NCBI RefSeq assembly: GCF_002009175.1
Contig: NZ_CP018047.1
Coordinates: 5,332,001 to 5,396,000, forward strand
Source of the DNA: Streptomyces niveus
GTDB taxonomy: Bacteria > Actinomycetota > Actinomycetes > Streptomycetales > Streptomycetaceae
Reading direction: 5' to 3'
DNA: 64,000 bases
Shown here: piece by piece, positions 50,963 to 60,938 of the stretch
Layout: each line of letters opens with the position of its first letter
How positions within the stretch are numbered: the first letter of the stretch is position 1
The notes under the pieces: generated by a model
Told to the model about the DNA's origin: nothing
What the model saw: the letters and a program-made list of their open reading frames with translations, nothing else
Database searches by the model: none
Made by a program: the position numbers and the translations under genes

Positions 50963-52195
50963 CTACTCGGAGTTGGGGGCCGCGTCCTGGTCGGCGTCCA
51001 GTGCGTGTCGCAGTCGGTCCAGTGACCGGCGCGCGCCACCGTCCGTCCCCGGTCGTCGGCGGGCGGTCCTGAGGTCGACCAGACGGGCCAGGGTGTCCAT
51101 GACCACGTGGAGCGGCGGCCCGCTCGTCGTGAGGTCGGAAGCTTCCCGCTCCGGGTCCTGTTCCTGACCCTTGCCCTGTTCCTGCGGGGCGCGGGTGGCG
51201 GGCGCCTGGAGGAAGGGGACGACGAGCCGGTGGTGGTGGAAGGCCGTCGCGGCGCCGTGCAGACGGCAGACGGTGAGGAACAGCTCGGCGTTGTCTCGCA
51301 GTTGGGGCGTGAGCCGACCGTCCGACGTCTCACGGAGGAAGGCGTCGAGCAGCGGCTCGGCCGTGACGGTGGTCCGTAGCAGCGCCTGGTCCTCCGGCGC
51401 CATGTACGGGTACTTCTCCGTCAACAGCCCCTGGTAGAAGGGGTCGTACGGCGAACAGAGACCGAGCAGGACGTCGATCGAGTTAATGGCGGCGAAGTCG
51501 CCCGCGTTCACGCCCCGGTACTCCACGCCCCCGACGCGGTGCGGTTTGAAGTACGGCCGGATGTTGAGGAAGAACCGGTCGACGTCGAGCGTCTTGCTCA
51601 GTGTCCTGCCCAGGTCCAGTACATCGTCCAGACCCGACCGCGCCTCCCGCAGCAGATACGCCGTCAGCGGGCTGGAGACCCCGAGCGTCGGCACGCGCCG
51701 CAGAGCGGTGGCCGTGCGCTGGTACGCGAGTACCGACAGGCCGTTGTAGAGGATGAAGGCACGTTCGTCGGCGAGCGCGGTGAACGTACGGAAGGTGTCG
51801 CCGACCGCCCGGTTGTACAGGGCCTGATGGGCGAAGACGAACCGCGGCGCGACCCCGAGCGACGACGCCAGCAACTGGGCGAGCGGCCAGGCGGTGGCCT
51901 GCGGCCCGTCGATCTCATGACGGCGGCACGCCCCGAGGTAGAGCCCCACCGAGCCCAGGAGTTCATACCGCTCGTCGTCATCCGTGGGTATCAGGGGCGG
52001 CGTCGAGTCGCTTCGGGTTATTCGGGCGATCAGTTCGGCGCCTTCACCGACGATCCTCCCCTTGACCGTCTCAAGCTCCGGCCGGCCGTGCAGGATCTGC
52101 GCCCCGGCCGCGAAGTACGCCTCCTCCAGCCGTGTATTCAGAGCGACGAAGTCGTTCCTGATCCACCGGTCGAAGTCGTCAACGGCACTGCTCAC
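50963..52195 (-). CDS. PrnB-family protein (DUF1864, IDO-like heme enzyme superfamily)
   Basis: A 410-residue protein resembling monodechloroaminopyrrolnitrin synthase PrnB, a member of the indoleamine/tryptophan dioxygenase superfamily. Segments: DDFDRWIRNDFVALNTRLEEAYFAAG, YELLGSVGLYLGACRRHEID, SLGVAPRFVFAHQALYN, RFFLNIRPYFKPHRVGGVEYRGVNAGDFAAINSIDVLLGLC and a late FLTVCRLHGAATAFHHHRLVVPFL. The histidines in FAHQ and FHHHR are heme-ligand candidates. GTG 52195 follows GGAGGA. The other pyrrolnitrin genes (prnA, C, D) are absent, so this is an orphan with an unknown, possibly indole-type, substrate. A charged Gln/Glu linker precedes the C-terminal 50 residues. Confidence 0.8.
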   Translation of the reverse strand: MSSAVDDFDRWIRNDFVALNTRLEEAYFAAGAQILHGRPELETVKGRIVGEGAELIARITRSDSTPPLIPTDDDERYELLGSVGLYLGACRRHEIDGPQATAWPLAQLLASSLGVAPRFVFAHQALYNRAVGDTFRTFTALADERAFILYNGLSVLAYQRTATALRRVPTLGVSSPLTAYLLREARSGLDDVLDLGRTLSKTLDVDRFFLNIRPYFKPHRVGGVEYRGVNAGDFAAINSIDVLLGLCSPYDPFYQGLLTEKYPYMAPEDQALLRTTVTAEPLLDAFLRETSDGRLTPQLRDNAELFLTVCRLHGAATAFHHHRLVVPFLQAPATRAPQEQGKGQEQDPEREASDLTTSGPPLHVVMDTLARLVDLRTARRRPGTDGGARRSLDRLRHALDADQDAAPNSE

Positions 52196-52309
52196 GGCGT
52201 GGGTCCTCCAGAGGTCGGGCGTGGGGCGGGCAGGTGCGGGGCGCGGGCCGGGAAGGGCCGCGCGTCCCATCCGACCGCCTCGACCGGCCCGGTCACCAGG
52301 ACCAATCGT

Positions 52310-52326
52310 GACCCGGTATACGGGTC
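52310..52326. promoter_or_regulatory. Palindrome upstream of the PrnB-family gene
   Basis: GACCCGGTATACGGGTC (GACCCG-GTATA-CGGGTC) is a perfect inverted repeat in the 279-nt divergent spacer between the PrnB-like gene and the hypothetical gene at 52475. It could be an operator for either. Confidence 0.45.
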
Positions 52327-52474
52327 CAGTGGGCGTCCGCTCCGCAAGGCGTGTTCGAGGCCGCTGCGAGGGTGGCGGCCCACACTCCGTTAGGTCCATC
52401 AGTGGGCCCACGAGCCCTGTCTCTGGGCCCGGGGCCCGAACTAGCGTGCGCGGTACTCGGGGGGACTCGCAGGT

Positions 52475-53302
52475 GTGAGCGAACAGCCCCGGTGGCCCTT
52501 TCAGGAAGGGAAGTCGGGGATGGGCGGGTTCGACCAGCTGCTCGGCACGGATTTCGGAGACCGGCCCACGTCCGACCCGGACGAGGTCATCTACGCGGGC
52601 CTCGACCACCCGGCGCGGCACCGGGAGCGGGTCCCCGGCCTCGTCGCGGTCCTGAACGACTCCGCGGCACCCGACAGGGAACGCTTCCTGGCGTGCGCGG
52701 CCTTGACGACCTGGGGAGAGCCCGCCGGATACCGGGCGGTGGCGGAGGCCGCCGAATCCGGCAAGCGCGCTCCCTGGTACGGCATCCTCGTCGACCGGAA
52801 ATTCTCGGTGGACAGTACCTTCGCCCAACTCGCCGTGGCCCTGGGCGACAGCAGGGACATGGCGGAGGAGAAGGGGACGCTCGCGCAGCGGGAATCCGCT
52901 TTCCGGGCGCTGGTGAGAATCGCCGACACCGAGTACTTCGAAGACCAACTCGGCGATCTCATGGACGAGTCGACAGCCCGTTCACTGCTCCCTGACATCA
53001 GCGGGACGGTGGACAGAGGAGTCGGCTCCCTGACCGGGATCGTCGGGGTGCGGCCCCATTTCGACCTCGCCACCCAGCTTGTCGATCTGGCGGGCGCGGT
53101 CGCTTCCGTCGACGGAGTCCTCGCGGCGAGGCTCGCCCTTGCGGTCCTGGAGGTCGAACCGTCGCGACGGGCGCTGATGCACGCCGTCACCGTTCTGCAC
53201 CGCTCCTCGGCCGCGGAAGTCCGGCGACTGGGCTCGTACATGATCGCGGTCGGGGACGAGCGCGTACGCGGGATGGCGACGGACGCGCTGCGCACCGCCT
53301 GA
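52475..53302 (+). CDS. Hypothetical protein with HEAT-like helical repeats
   Basis: A 275-residue soluble protein I do not recognise. It is almost entirely helical, with repeated units of the kind DRERFLACAALTTWGEPAGYRAVAEAAESG and AEVRRLGSYMIAVGDERVRGMATDAL, suggesting HEAT/ARM-type scaffolding. No catalytic motif or signal peptide is visible. The start is GTG 52475 or ATG 52520; neither has a strong ribosome site. Divergent from the PrnB-family gene; ends before a strong terminator. Confidence 0.7.
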   Translation: MSEQPRWPFQEGKSGMGGFDQLLGTDFGDRPTSDPDEVIYAGLDHPARHRERVPGLVAVLNDSAAPDRERFLACAALTTWGEPAGYRAVAEAAESGKRAPWYGILVDRKFSVDSTFAQLAVALGDSRDMAEEKGTLAQRESAFRALVRIADTEYFEDQLGDLMDESTARSLLPDISGTVDRGVGSLTGIVGVRPHFDLATQLVDLAGAVASVDGVLAARLALAVLEVEPSRRALMHAVTVLHRSSAAEVRRLGSYMIAVGDERVRGMATDALRTA

Positions 53303-53400
53303 GCCCACGTGGTCGTGCGCTCTCGGCGCGCCGGCCCCGCTGGTTCCGCAAGTCTCGCGGGTCCCGCCGGTCCCCCGCGCGATCCGTCCCGGCCGTGGGT

Positions 53401-53439
53401 GCCACCACCGCGCCGTGTCGGCTTCGGCGCGGTGGTGGC
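53401..53439. terminator. Strong bidirectional terminator
   Basis: GCCACCACCGCGCCG (53401-53415) and CGGCGCGGTGGTGGC (53425-53439) form a perfect 15-bp stem with a 9-nt loop, between the convergent helical-repeat and lectin genes. Confidence 0.9.
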
Positions 53440-53452
53440 GGGCACCGGGCAC

Positions 53453-54040
53453 TCAGATGGTGTTGGGCTCCCAGACCGGCAGCCAGACGTCGTTGGGCGC
53501 GCCTTGGGCGGTGCAGTCGTACTGGATGAGGCTGTTACCCACGCCCAGTCCGCCGGCGACGTTCAGGCACTTGTTGCTGGACTTCACGACGATCTGGTAG
53601 CCGATGCCCTTGGGTACGAACCTCCACAGCTCGTTGTCGGCGTTGCCACAGGTGTACTGGATGACCTGGGTGCCGTTGGCGGTGCCGCTTCCGGCCACGT
53701 TGAGGCACTTGTCGCTGTTGACGGACTTGAATCGGTAGTAACCCCCCAGGGCCGAGTCCGCCTCCCAGCGTTCGTTGGCCGTACCCGACCACGGGTACTG
53801 GATGACCGGGACACCGTTGTCGGTGCCCGCTCCGCGCACGTTGGCGACCTGTCTTGGGTCGGCGGCCAGCCGTAGCGTGAACTGCTGGGCGACGATCGAC
53901 CGAGGAGCCGCGTCCGTCGACGCTCGCGTGGAAGCCGCGGCGGAGTCGTCGGCGACCGCCGGGTTGAACGAACCCGACATCAGCCCGGCGCTGACCACGA
54001 CGGCTCCCAGACCCGCAGCCCACCCCTTGTTGGATTTCAT
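53453..54040 (-). CDS. Secreted ricin-type beta-trefoil lectin protein
   Basis: A 195-residue exported protein. Signal peptide: MKSNKGWAAG, hydrophobic LGAVVVSAGLMSGSF, cleavage near AVA-DD (residue 30). The rest is a single ricin B-type trefoil with three repeats, each ending in a Q/N-x-x-W-like motif (ANERWEAD, ADNELWRF, PNDVWLP), and with KCLNVAGSGTANGTQVIQYTC and KCLNVAGGLGVGNSLIQYDC carbohydrate-site loops. No catalytic domain is attached, so it probably works as a free sugar-binding protein. ATG 54040 has an AGGAAG site. It is flanked by a strong terminator. Confidence 0.9.
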   Translation of the reverse strand: MKSNKGWAAGLGAVVVSAGLMSGSFNPAVADDSAAASTRASTDAAPRSIVAQQFTLRLAADPRQVANVRGAGTDNGVPVIQYPWSGTANERWEADSALGGYYRFKSVNSDKCLNVAGSGTANGTQVIQYTCGNADNELWRFVPKGIGYQIVVKSSNKCLNVAGGLGVGNSLIQYDCTAQGAPNDVWLPVWEPNTI

Positions 54041-54270
54041 GCTTCCTGCCTCCGATTCATGTAGCTCTACGTGCTTGATCCGCTACTGAAGGTAGTTGGC
54101 CGGTCTGATGGTTCGTAGTCGGCATTGGGAGCATTCGCGATTCGGGAAAACGCCTCCGCACAACCCGCTCTCGCGAGGGCGTCACCCTTGGCCGAGGTTT
54201 GGTCCACGGCGCGGTGATCACGCATTTAATGCCAGGTGCGGCACGGGCCGCTCTGGCTAGGGTGACCGTC

Positions 54271-55101
54271 GTGATCGATTCGATGTTCCGGCCACTGCTT
54301 GGCGGCGCCGACGGCGACGGCGGCATCGGGAGCGGCGGCGCGTGGGAACCCGTCACGGACGGCGAGTCCGGGGCCGGTGTCTTCCGTTCCGAAGACGGCT
54401 CGCGATACGCGAAATGCGTCCCCGCCGACTCCGCGACCTCCTTGAAGGAGGAGCGTGATCGCGTCGGCTGGCTCAGTGAGCAGGGCGTACCGGGTCCACG
54501 CGTACTCGACTGGCGTGTCACTTCCGACGCGTCCTGCCTCGTGACAAGCGCGGTCGCGGGAGTCCCCGCCGATCGTGTGCCGGCCGCGCGACTCCGGGCG
54601 GCCTGGGGGTCGATCGCCGATGCCGTACGGAGCCTGCACGAGCTGCCGGTGCGCGGGTGCCCGTTCACCCGCGACCTCTCAAAGATGTTCGCGACCGCCC
54701 GTGATGTCGTCGCGCGGGGTGCGGTCAATCCCGAGTTCCTCCCCGAGGACCAGCAGGGGACACCCGCCGACGAGCTGCTCGTGCGCCTGGTCCCGCAGCT
54801 CGAACAGCGCCTCGTTCAGGAGGCCGCCGAGAGCGTCGTCTGCCACGGGGACCTGTGCCTGCCCAACATCATCCTCGACCCGGAGACGATGAACGTGGCC
54901 GGTTTCATCGATCTCGGCAGGCTCGGAGCGGCCGACCCGTACGCCGACATCGCCCTCCTGCTCGCCAACTCCCGGGAAACGTGGGCGGATGAGGGACAGG
55001 CGAACGCCGCGGACAAGGCGTTCGCCGAGCGGTACGGCATCGAGCTCGACCGTGACCGGGAGAAGTTCTATCTCCATCTCGACCCGCTCACCTGGGGCTG
55101 A
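54271..55101 (+). CDS. Aminoglycoside 3'-phosphotransferase-like kinase
   Basis: A 276-residue APH(3')-type kinase. Signature residues: GVFRSEDGSRYAKCVP (nucleotide lobe Lys), the catalytic VCHGDLCLPNIIL (HGDxxxxN), and the metal-binding VAGFIDLGRLGAADPYADIALLL (IDxGRxGxADxxxD), ending with the family's FYLHLDPLTWG (usually FYxxLDEFF). The pattern is that of true APH(3') enzymes rather than general APH-fold kinases, so intrinsic aminoglycoside resistance is plausible. The start is uncertain: GTG 54271 is used; GTG 54262 and ATG 54283 are alternatives. No aminoglycoside biosynthetic genes are nearby. Confidence 0.85.
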   Translation: MIDSMFRPLLGGADGDGGIGSGGAWEPVTDGESGAGVFRSEDGSRYAKCVPADSATSLKEERDRVGWLSEQGVPGPRVLDWRVTSDASCLVTSAVAGVPADRVPAARLRAAWGSIADAVRSLHELPVRGCPFTRDLSKMFATARDVVARGAVNPEFLPEDQQGTPADELLVRLVPQLEQRLVQEAAESVVCHGDLCLPNIILDPETMNVAGFIDLGRLGAADPYADIALLLANSRETWADEGQANAADKAFAERYGIELDRDREKFYLHLDPLTWG

Positions 55102-55298
55102 GGGTGAACCGACCAGTTAACAGCATTCAACCGGCCTGTCTTGCGAAGGGAGTTGAGATGCCCGGTTACCCGAGCGCGCGTTGACGTCGTAGGTCACGAC
55201 CGACCTGTCATCGCGTGCTGCCCTCTGAGTTGCGGCACAGCGAACCTTTCCCCGCCCCATTTCGGCGGATTTCGTTCTCGGCAACTCAAGGGGTCCCT

Positions 55299-56669
55299 GT
55301 GCCGTCCGTGCCGGCTCTGCCATCTCCCGACTCTCCCGAACTTCCTTCATCTCCCGCGTCTCACGGGTCTCATGGGACTCCCGCATCGCCCACTCCGCCG
55401 AGCCTGTGGCGAGACCCCGACTTCCGCAGGCTCTGGGCAGGCCAGACCGCGTCCCAGTTCGGGGCGCAGGCCGGCCAGGTGACGCTGCCGCTCCTCGCCG
55501 TGGTGGCGCTCAACGCCGACTCCACCCAACTCGGCGCACTCCGCGCGGTCCAGCAGATACCGATCCTCCTGTTCTCGCTCGTCGTGGGCGTGTGGGTGGA
55601 CCGTTGGCGATCCCGCAACGTGATGGTGCTGGCGGACTTCGGCCGGGCGGTGGCACTGGCCGCGATCCCGATCGCGTTTCTGCTCGGGGTGCTCGGGATT
55701 CCGGTGCTGCTCGTTCTCGCCTTCCTCGTCGGCGTACTCACGGTGTTCTTCGACGTGGCCTACCAGGCCGCCCTCGTACGGCTCGTGAAACGCGATCAGT
55801 TGGTGCAGGGCAACAGCGCGCTGGAGGGCAGCAGATCCGCGGCGCAGATCGGGGGACCGGCGCTCGGTGGCGCACTCGTGTCGCTCCTCACGGCGCCCGT
55901 CGCCGTCGTCGCGGGCGCGTTCTTCTTCGGCGTGTCCTGCCTGTCGATCCGGCGGATCCGGCACCGTGAGTCGGTACCCCGCACCGTCGAGCGCCCCGCC
56001 CGGATGGGTCGGCAGATCGCCGAAGGTCTCCGCCTGGTCGCCGGTGATCCCTCGTTGCGGGCGGTGGGCCTCGCCTCGGCCCTTTTCCACTTCTTCTTCG
56101 CGGCCCTGATGACCGTCTATCTGCTCTTCCTGCCGCGCACGCTGCATCTGTCGGGTACGGCCGTGGGTCTGGTGCTCGCGGCCATGGGTCCGGGAGCGCT
56201 CGTGGGGTCCGTACTGGCGGCTCGGCTGCCGAGGAGGCTCGGCCACGGCGTGGTGCTGGTGTCGTCGGCCGTACTCGCCGACGGCGTGATGCTGTGCGTA
56301 CCGGCCGTGCGCGGCTCCACCGCGCTCACGATCGCCTCCCTTATGGCGGTCAACTTCCTGTTCGGCGCCTTCGGTCAGCTGGTTGACGTCACGGTCATGG
56401 CGGTTCGCCAGTCGATCACGCCGCTGCCCATGCAGGGGCGAGTGGTCGCGACGATCAATTTCGTCGGCATGGGACTGACGCCACTCGGTTCGCTGCTCGG
56501 CGGCTTTCTGGCCGGCCGGTGGGACCTGCGAACCAGCCTGCTGCTCACAGCGGTCGGCATGGCGCTGTCTCCGCTGTTCATGGCGTTCTCCCCGCTCGCG
56601 CGCCTGGGGAGGGAGCTGCCGGCGCCCGGCGGGGCGCTTCCGCGGGGACGGTCGGGGGACACGGCCTAG
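55299..56669 (+). CDS. MFS transporter, DHA3 (MefA/TetV-like) family
   Basis: A 456-residue, twelve-helix exporter. It starts its fold at SLWRDPDFRRLWAGQTASQFGAQAGQVTLPLLAV, typical of MefA-like exporters; later FDVAYQAALVRLVKRDQLVQGNSALEGSRSAAQIGGPALGGAL is the characteristic mid-region. GTG 55299 is preceded by AAGGGG at 5 nt and is preferred to the upstream ATG-less reading. The N-terminal ~35 residues are Pro/Ser-rich and encoded by a C-rich simple stretch. It lies 197 nt after the APH(3')-like gene in the same direction; joint resistance function is conceivable. Confidence 0.88.
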   Translation: MPSVPALPSPDSPELPSSPASHGSHGTPASPTPPSLWRDPDFRRLWAGQTASQFGAQAGQVTLPLLAVVALNADSTQLGALRAVQQIPILLFSLVVGVWVDRWRSRNVMVLADFGRAVALAAIPIAFLLGVLGIPVLLVLAFLVGVLTVFFDVAYQAALVRLVKRDQLVQGNSALEGSRSAAQIGGPALGGALVSLLTAPVAVVAGAFFFGVSCLSIRRIRHRESVPRTVERPARMGRQIAEGLRLVAGDPSLRAVGLASALFHFFFAALMTVYLLFLPRTLHLSGTAVGLVLAAMGPGALVGSVLAARLPRRLGHGVVLVSSAVLADGVMLCVPAVRGSTALTIASLMAVNFLFGAFGQLVDVTVMAVRQSITPLPMQGRVVATINFVGMGLTPLGSLLGGFLAGRWDLRTSLLLTAVGMALSPLFMAFSPLARLGRELPAPGGALPRGRSGDTA

Positions 56670-56832
56670 GGGGTGTCCTGCCGTGCCCGGGTGCGGAGTG
56701 CGGGTGCGGCGCAACCGCCGCTTCAAGAGGGCGGTTTCGGCCCCGCGCGCCATCCCCTCACCCTCCACCGGAGGACCGGGCCGGACAGTGGACCTCTGTA
56801 GGACGTCGCCGACCCGGCGGGATGTCTGTTGC

Positions 56833-56904
56833 GCCCCCGGCAGGACTCGAACCTGCGGCCAAGCGCTTAGAAGGCGCCTGCTCTATCCACTGAGCTACGG
56901 GGGC
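56833..56904 (-). tRNA. tRNA-Arg (anticodon TCT)
   Basis: The reverse complement folds as a complete cloverleaf: acceptor GCCCCCG/CGGGGGC, D-arm GCTC...GAGC, anticodon stem GGCGC/GCGCT with loop CTTCTAA (anticodon TCT), and T-arm GCAGG-TTCGAGT-CCTGC. CCA is not encoded. It reads AGA codons, which are rare in this GC-rich genome. No integrase or att duplication is seen on either side. Confidence 0.97.
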
Positions 56905-57222
56905 CGGAACGTGGTCCCGGGGCCCGGAGTGCCGGTGGGCAGTCCGTGCGGTCCGTGACCTGTGCCGGGACAAGGATAGGGCTCCGCTCACCCTGACCCG
57001 GTTGCTTCACCTGCGTGGCACGATGTGGAGGTTCAGTGAAGCGAACCGATAATCGCAGGCAGGTGCGATTCCTGCAGTGCTTTTCGCGCCTGAAGCTGCG
57101 GGTGTTGTGCACTCGTTATGCCTGCGCCCCACTCGTCCCGTCTGTCCCCCGCACCTGACCGGCGCGCAGGAGATGCCTATACGCTTCAAAAAGGCGCCAA
57201 AGTTGGGCATTCTTCGCATGTG

Positions 57223-58821
57223 GTGACCTTGGACGTACGGCCTCAGCTGATCGACGCACTTTCCGCGCTGCGCGACCGTGTCGCCGCCGTGCGTCTTCCA
57301 CTCCCTCTCGCCGGGACTCCGCGTGCCCGGCAGACGAGGGAGGAGCTGCTCGCGCAGCTCGACGACTATCTGGTGCCACGGCTCCGGGACCCCGAAGCGC
57401 CGCTGCTCGCGGTGGTGGGCGGATCCACCGGGGCCGGGAAGTCGACGCTCGTCAACTCCCTTGTGGGGCGGCGGGTCAGCGAAGCGGGCGTGCTGCGGCC
57501 CACGACACGTACGCCGGTACTCGTGTGCCACCCCGACGACTGCCACTGGTTCGACGGCGTACGGGTCCTGCCGCAGCTGCCCCGCGTCTTTCTGACCCAG
57601 CAGGAGAAGGGCGGCGGCGCGGGGGCCTGGAGCGCGGACGCCGAGAACGCGCTGCGCATCGACACCGCCGTGGCGCTGCCCCGAGGCCTCGCGCTGTTGG
57701 ACGCGCCCGACATCGACTCGCTCGTCGTACGGAACCGGGTCCTCGCCGCCGAGTTGATCTGCGCCGCCGACGTGTGGGTGATGGTCACCACCGCGTCCCG
57801 GTACGCCGACGCGGTGCCCTGGCACCTGCTGCGTACGGCGAAGGAGTACGACGCCTCGCTCGTGACCGTCCTCGACCGAGTGCCGCACCAGATGATTGAC
57901 GAGGTGTCACGTCAGTACGCGGCGCTGCTCACCAAGGCGGGCCTGGGCGATGTGCCGCGCTTCACCATCCCCGAACTGCCCGAGTCGGCGGGCGGCGGCA
58001 GCGGACTGCTCCCCACCACCGCCGTCGCGCCCCTGCTCGCTTGGCTGACGCACCGGGTGCGGGATCCGGCGGCGCGCCAGCAGGCCGTCGTACGTACGGC
58101 CGCCGGCGTCATCGGGTCGCTCAACGTCCGGATGCCGGAGCTCGCGGGCGCCGTCGCGGCGCAGTACGCCGCCGCCGTACGCCTCACGGGCGCCGTCGAG
58201 GAGGCGTACGCGTCCGAGCGGGAGCGGGTGCGCGGGCGGCTCAAGGCGGGGGCCGTGCTCGCCGGGGACGCGCGGACCCGCTGGCGCGGCTATCCGAGGG
58301 ACAGCTCCGCGCGGGAACTGCTCGATTCACTGGTCGAGAGCCTGGCCTCGCTGCTCCAGTGTGCCGTCGCCGCCGCCGACGAGCGGGTCATCGAGGCGTG
58401 GCGGCGCGAGCCGGCCTCGGCGGCGGTCCTGGCACCGGGACCGGACGGTGAGGTGTCCGAGCGGATCGGGATGGCCGTACGGCGCTGGCGGCGGGTCATC
58501 GAGGAGTTGGCCGAGGACGAGGTACGACTCCTCGAACGCGCAGGCGCTCCCGACTCCGAGACGGTCGCCGCGCTCCTGGCCGCCTCCCTTCTCGGCGGGC
58601 ACCGCGCACGGGTCGCGGGGGAGCGCCTGGCCGATCGGATCGGGGCGCAGAGCGCGCTGCGGCTGCGCGACAAGGGCGGTGACCTGGTGGCGACATACAT
58701 CGACGACGTACTGCACGCGGAACGGGACCGGCGGCTGGCTCCCCTCGACGCGCTCGAAGTGGCACCGGAGCCGCAGGCGGAACTCATCGCCGCGCTTTCC
58801 GTACTCCAGAAGGAGATGTGA
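57223..58821 (+). CDS. Dynamin-like/YfjP-type P-loop GTPase (first of a pair)
   Basis: A 532-residue protein. The G1 P-loop is [22 protein letters not shown] near residue 66, followed by switch region RRPTTRTP-like [11 protein letters not shown] and the G3 motif [12 protein letters not shown]. The G4 motif is weak (TVLDRVP in place of NKxD). The C-terminal ~250 residues are helical and Arg-rich with no membrane helix. GTG 57223 is chosen because Streptomyces homologues begin VTLDVRPQL; a longer reading from 57118 is open. Its stop overlaps the second GTPase gene, so both are co-translated and probably form a hetero-complex. Cellular role unknown; a membrane or division function is often proposed for such pairs. 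Confidence 0.87.
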   Translation: MTLDVRPQLIDALSALRDRVAAVRLPLPLAGTPRARQTREELLAQLDDYLVPRLRDPEAPLLAVVGGSTGAGKSTLVNSLVGRRVSEAGVLRPTTRTPVLVCHPDDCHWFDGVRVLPQLPRVFLTQQEKGGGAGAWSADAENALRIDTAVALPRGLALLDAPDIDSLVVRNRVLAAELICAADVWVMVTTASRYADAVPWHLLRTAKEYDASLVTVLDRVPHQMIDEVSRQYAALLTKAGLGDVPRFTIPELPESAGGGSGLLPTTAVAPLLAWLTHRVRDPAARQQAVVRTAAGVIGSLNVRMPELAGAVAAQYAAAVRLTGAVEEAYASERERVRGRLKAGAVLAGDARTRWRGYPRDSSARELLDSLVESLASLLQCAVAAADERVIEAWRREPASAAVLAPGPDGEVSERIGMAVRRWRRVIEELAEDEVRLLERAGAPDSETVAALLAASLLGGHRARVAGERLADRIGAQSALRLRDKGGDLVATYIDDVLHAERDRRLAPLDALEVAPEPQAELIAALSVLQKEM

Positions 58822-60731
58822 CCGAGATGGCGGACGCGACGGACGTGAGTACGTTGACGGACGAACCCGGCGAGACGGGGGCCGGGAAGGCCGGAGCCGG
58901 GAAGGCCGGTGGTTCTGGTGGTGTCGGTGGTGCTGGTGTTGCTAATGGCGCTGGTGCGGCAGAAGTGACCGGTGGGGGCGGCGGCGCGAACGGCGGTGCG
59001 GACGGCGCGGATCGGCGCTGGGACGACGGACTGATCGCCCGTCACGCGGCCGGGCACAACGGCGCGGGCGGCGTGGCCGTCACCGTCGGGGTGGAGGGGA
59101 TCGACGGCGGTACGGCGGCCCCGGCGGACGCGCACCAGCCCATCGGAGGCGCCTACGAAGGGCCGTTGCGGGCACGACTCGACGCCCTGCGCGAACTCGT
59201 GGGCCTCTCGCGGACCCGTATCGAGGGAACCGCGCTCGCCGAGGCCGGACGCGTACTGGACGAGGCGTCCACGCGGCAGCGCCTCTCGTCGCGGCACACG
59301 GTCGTCGCCATCGCGGGCGCCACCGGCAGCGGCAAGTCGACGCTGTTCAACGCGCTCGCCGAAGTACCGATCTCCGAGACGGGGCTGCGCAGGCCCACCA
59401 CCTCCGCGCCGATCGCCTGCGTCTGGTCAGAAGGCGCCGCCGGGCTGCTCGACCGGCTCGCCATCCCCGGGAGGCTGCGTCGCAAGCCGCTCGCGGGCGG
59501 CGACGGGGACGAGGAACTGGAGGGTCTCGTCCTCATCGACCTGCCCGACCACGACTCCGCCGTCGTGGCGCACCGGGACCAGGTCGACCGCGTACTGGCC
59601 CTGGTCGACGCCGTCATCTGGGTGGTCGACCCCGAGAAGTACGCCGACGCCGCGCTCCACGAGCGTTATCTGCGACCGCTCGCCGGCCACGCGGAGATCA
59701 CCTTCGTCGTGCTGAACCAGATCGACCGGCTGCCCGGAGACGCCGCCGACCAGGTCCTGGACGATCTGCGCAGACTGCTCGACGAGGACGGCATGGCGCT
59801 CGGCGAGCACGGTGAGCCGGGGGCCACGGTGCTGCCGATCTCCGCGCTCACCGGCCGGGGCGTGGGCGAACTGCGCGGGGAGGTCGGCCGATTCGTCCAG
59901 GAGCGGAAGGCGGCCGCGAGGCGGCTGTCGGCCGATGTGGACGCGGCGGCCGCGCGGCTGCGCTCGGTGTACGTCGCCGACGGGCGCACGGGCCTCAGCG
60001 AACGCTCCCGCGATGAGTTCGCCGAACGCCTCGCGGGTGCGGTGGGCGCGGTGGCCACCGGCGAGGCGGCCGAACGCGAGTGGCTCAGGAACGCGGGACG
60101 CGCCTGCGGAACGCCCTGGCTGCGGCTGTGGCGCTGGTACGAACGCACCCGGACGCCCGGCGGTGGTGTGCGGCCCGCCGAGGTGATCGTGGAGGACGAA
60201 CTCACCGCCAGACAAAGGGTCGAGCAGGCCGTCCGTACGGTCGCGGACGACGCGGCGGCCGGGCTGCCCAGGCCGTGGGCGCAGGCGGTGCGCGAGGCGG
60301 CGGTGCGGGGTGCCGTCGGGCTGCCTGAGGCCCTGGACGAGTTGGCGGTGACGGCGGGGCCGCCGAGCGGTCGCCCCTCGCGCCCTGCCTGGTGGCCGGC
60401 GGCGGTGCTCGTGCAGGCGGCCATGACGCTGCTCCAGATCTACGGCGCGCTGTGGCTGGTCGGTCAGATCATCGGGGTGCTCGATCCGGGCATCGTCCCG
60501 CCCGTGCTGGTGATGCTCGGCGGGATCGTCGGCGGGCCGCTGGTGGAGTGGGCGTGCGAGGCGGCGGCGCGCGGACCGGCGAGGCGGTACGGGCAGGACG
60601 CGGAGCGGCGGCTGCGAGAGGCGGCGGCGGGCTGCGGACGGGCCAAGGTGCTCGATCCGATCGCGGCGGAGCTGATGCGGTACCGGGAGGTTCGGGAGCA
60701 GTACTCGACGGTGTCGGGGCTGACGAGGTAG
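58818..60731 (+). CDS. YfjP-type P-loop GTPase with C-terminal membrane segment (second of a pair)
   Basis: A 637-residue protein. A Gly/Ala-rich disordered N-terminus (residues 10-60) precedes the GTPase domain: G1 [20 protein letters not shown] near residue 170, G2 [15 protein letters not shown]3 [13 protein letters not shown]4 [10 protein letters not shown] and G5-like [10 protein letters not shown]. Two hydrophobic helices near residues 530-575 ([46 protein letters not shown]) anchor it to the membrane. The GTG start overlaps the first GTPase stop (GTGA). Unlike the first partner, the nucleotide-specificity NQxD motif is intact, so this is probably the catalytically competent member. Confidence 0.9.
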   Translation: MTEMADATDVSTLTDEPGETGAGKAGAGKAGGSGGVGGAGVANGAGAAEVTGGGGGANGGADGADRRWDDGLIARHAAGHNGAGGVAVTVGVEGIDGGTAAPADAHQPIGGAYEGPLRARLDALRELVGLSRTRIEGTALAEAGRVLDEASTRQRLSSRHTVVAIAGATGSGKSTLFNALAEVPISETGLRRPTTSAPIACVWSEGAAGLLDRLAIPGRLRRKPLAGGDGDEELEGLVLIDLPDHDSAVVAHRDQVDRVLALVDAVIWVVDPEKYADAALHERYLRPLAGHAEITFVVLNQIDRLPGDAADQVLDDLRRLLDEDGMALGEHGEPGATVLPISALTGRGVGELRGEVGRFVQERKAAARRLSADVDAAAARLRSVYVADGRTGLSERSRDEFAERLAGAVGAVATGEAAEREWLRNAGRACGTPWLRLWRWYERTRTPGGGVRPAEVIVEDELTARQRVEQAVRTVADDAAAGLPRPWAQAVREAAVRGAVGLPEALDELAVTAGPPSGRPSRPAWWPAAVLVQAAMTLLQIYGALWLVGQIIGVLDPGIVPPVLVMLGGIVGGPLVEWACEAAARGPARRYGQDAERRLREAAAGCGRAKVLDPIAAELMRYREVREQYSTVSGLTR

Positions 60732-60938
60732 TTGCGCCCCTTGCGCGCTTGTACGTGCCAGGCGCGCGGTGCGCCGGGTGCGTCGGGGCTTTTCCGGCGG
60801 TTGGGCCGGGATGGCCACGAAAGGGTGACGGGGTTTTACACCACTGGCGAGTAATCCACAGGCGTCGGCGGAGATTTCCCTTCCGGGCCAGCATGAAGTG
60901 GTCGGTGAGCGCCGGCGCCGGAGAAGCAGGGGGCTGTC

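Noticed and set aside
56833..56904. tRNA-Arg as an attachment site of an integrated element
   Set aside because: No integrase, excisionase or duplicated tRNA 3' end within the window; flanking genes are core-type.
60852..60860. TAATCCACA upstream of ssb as a DnaA box
   Set aside because: One mismatch, single copy and no supporting pattern; too weak to list as a feature, unlike the pair before recD2.
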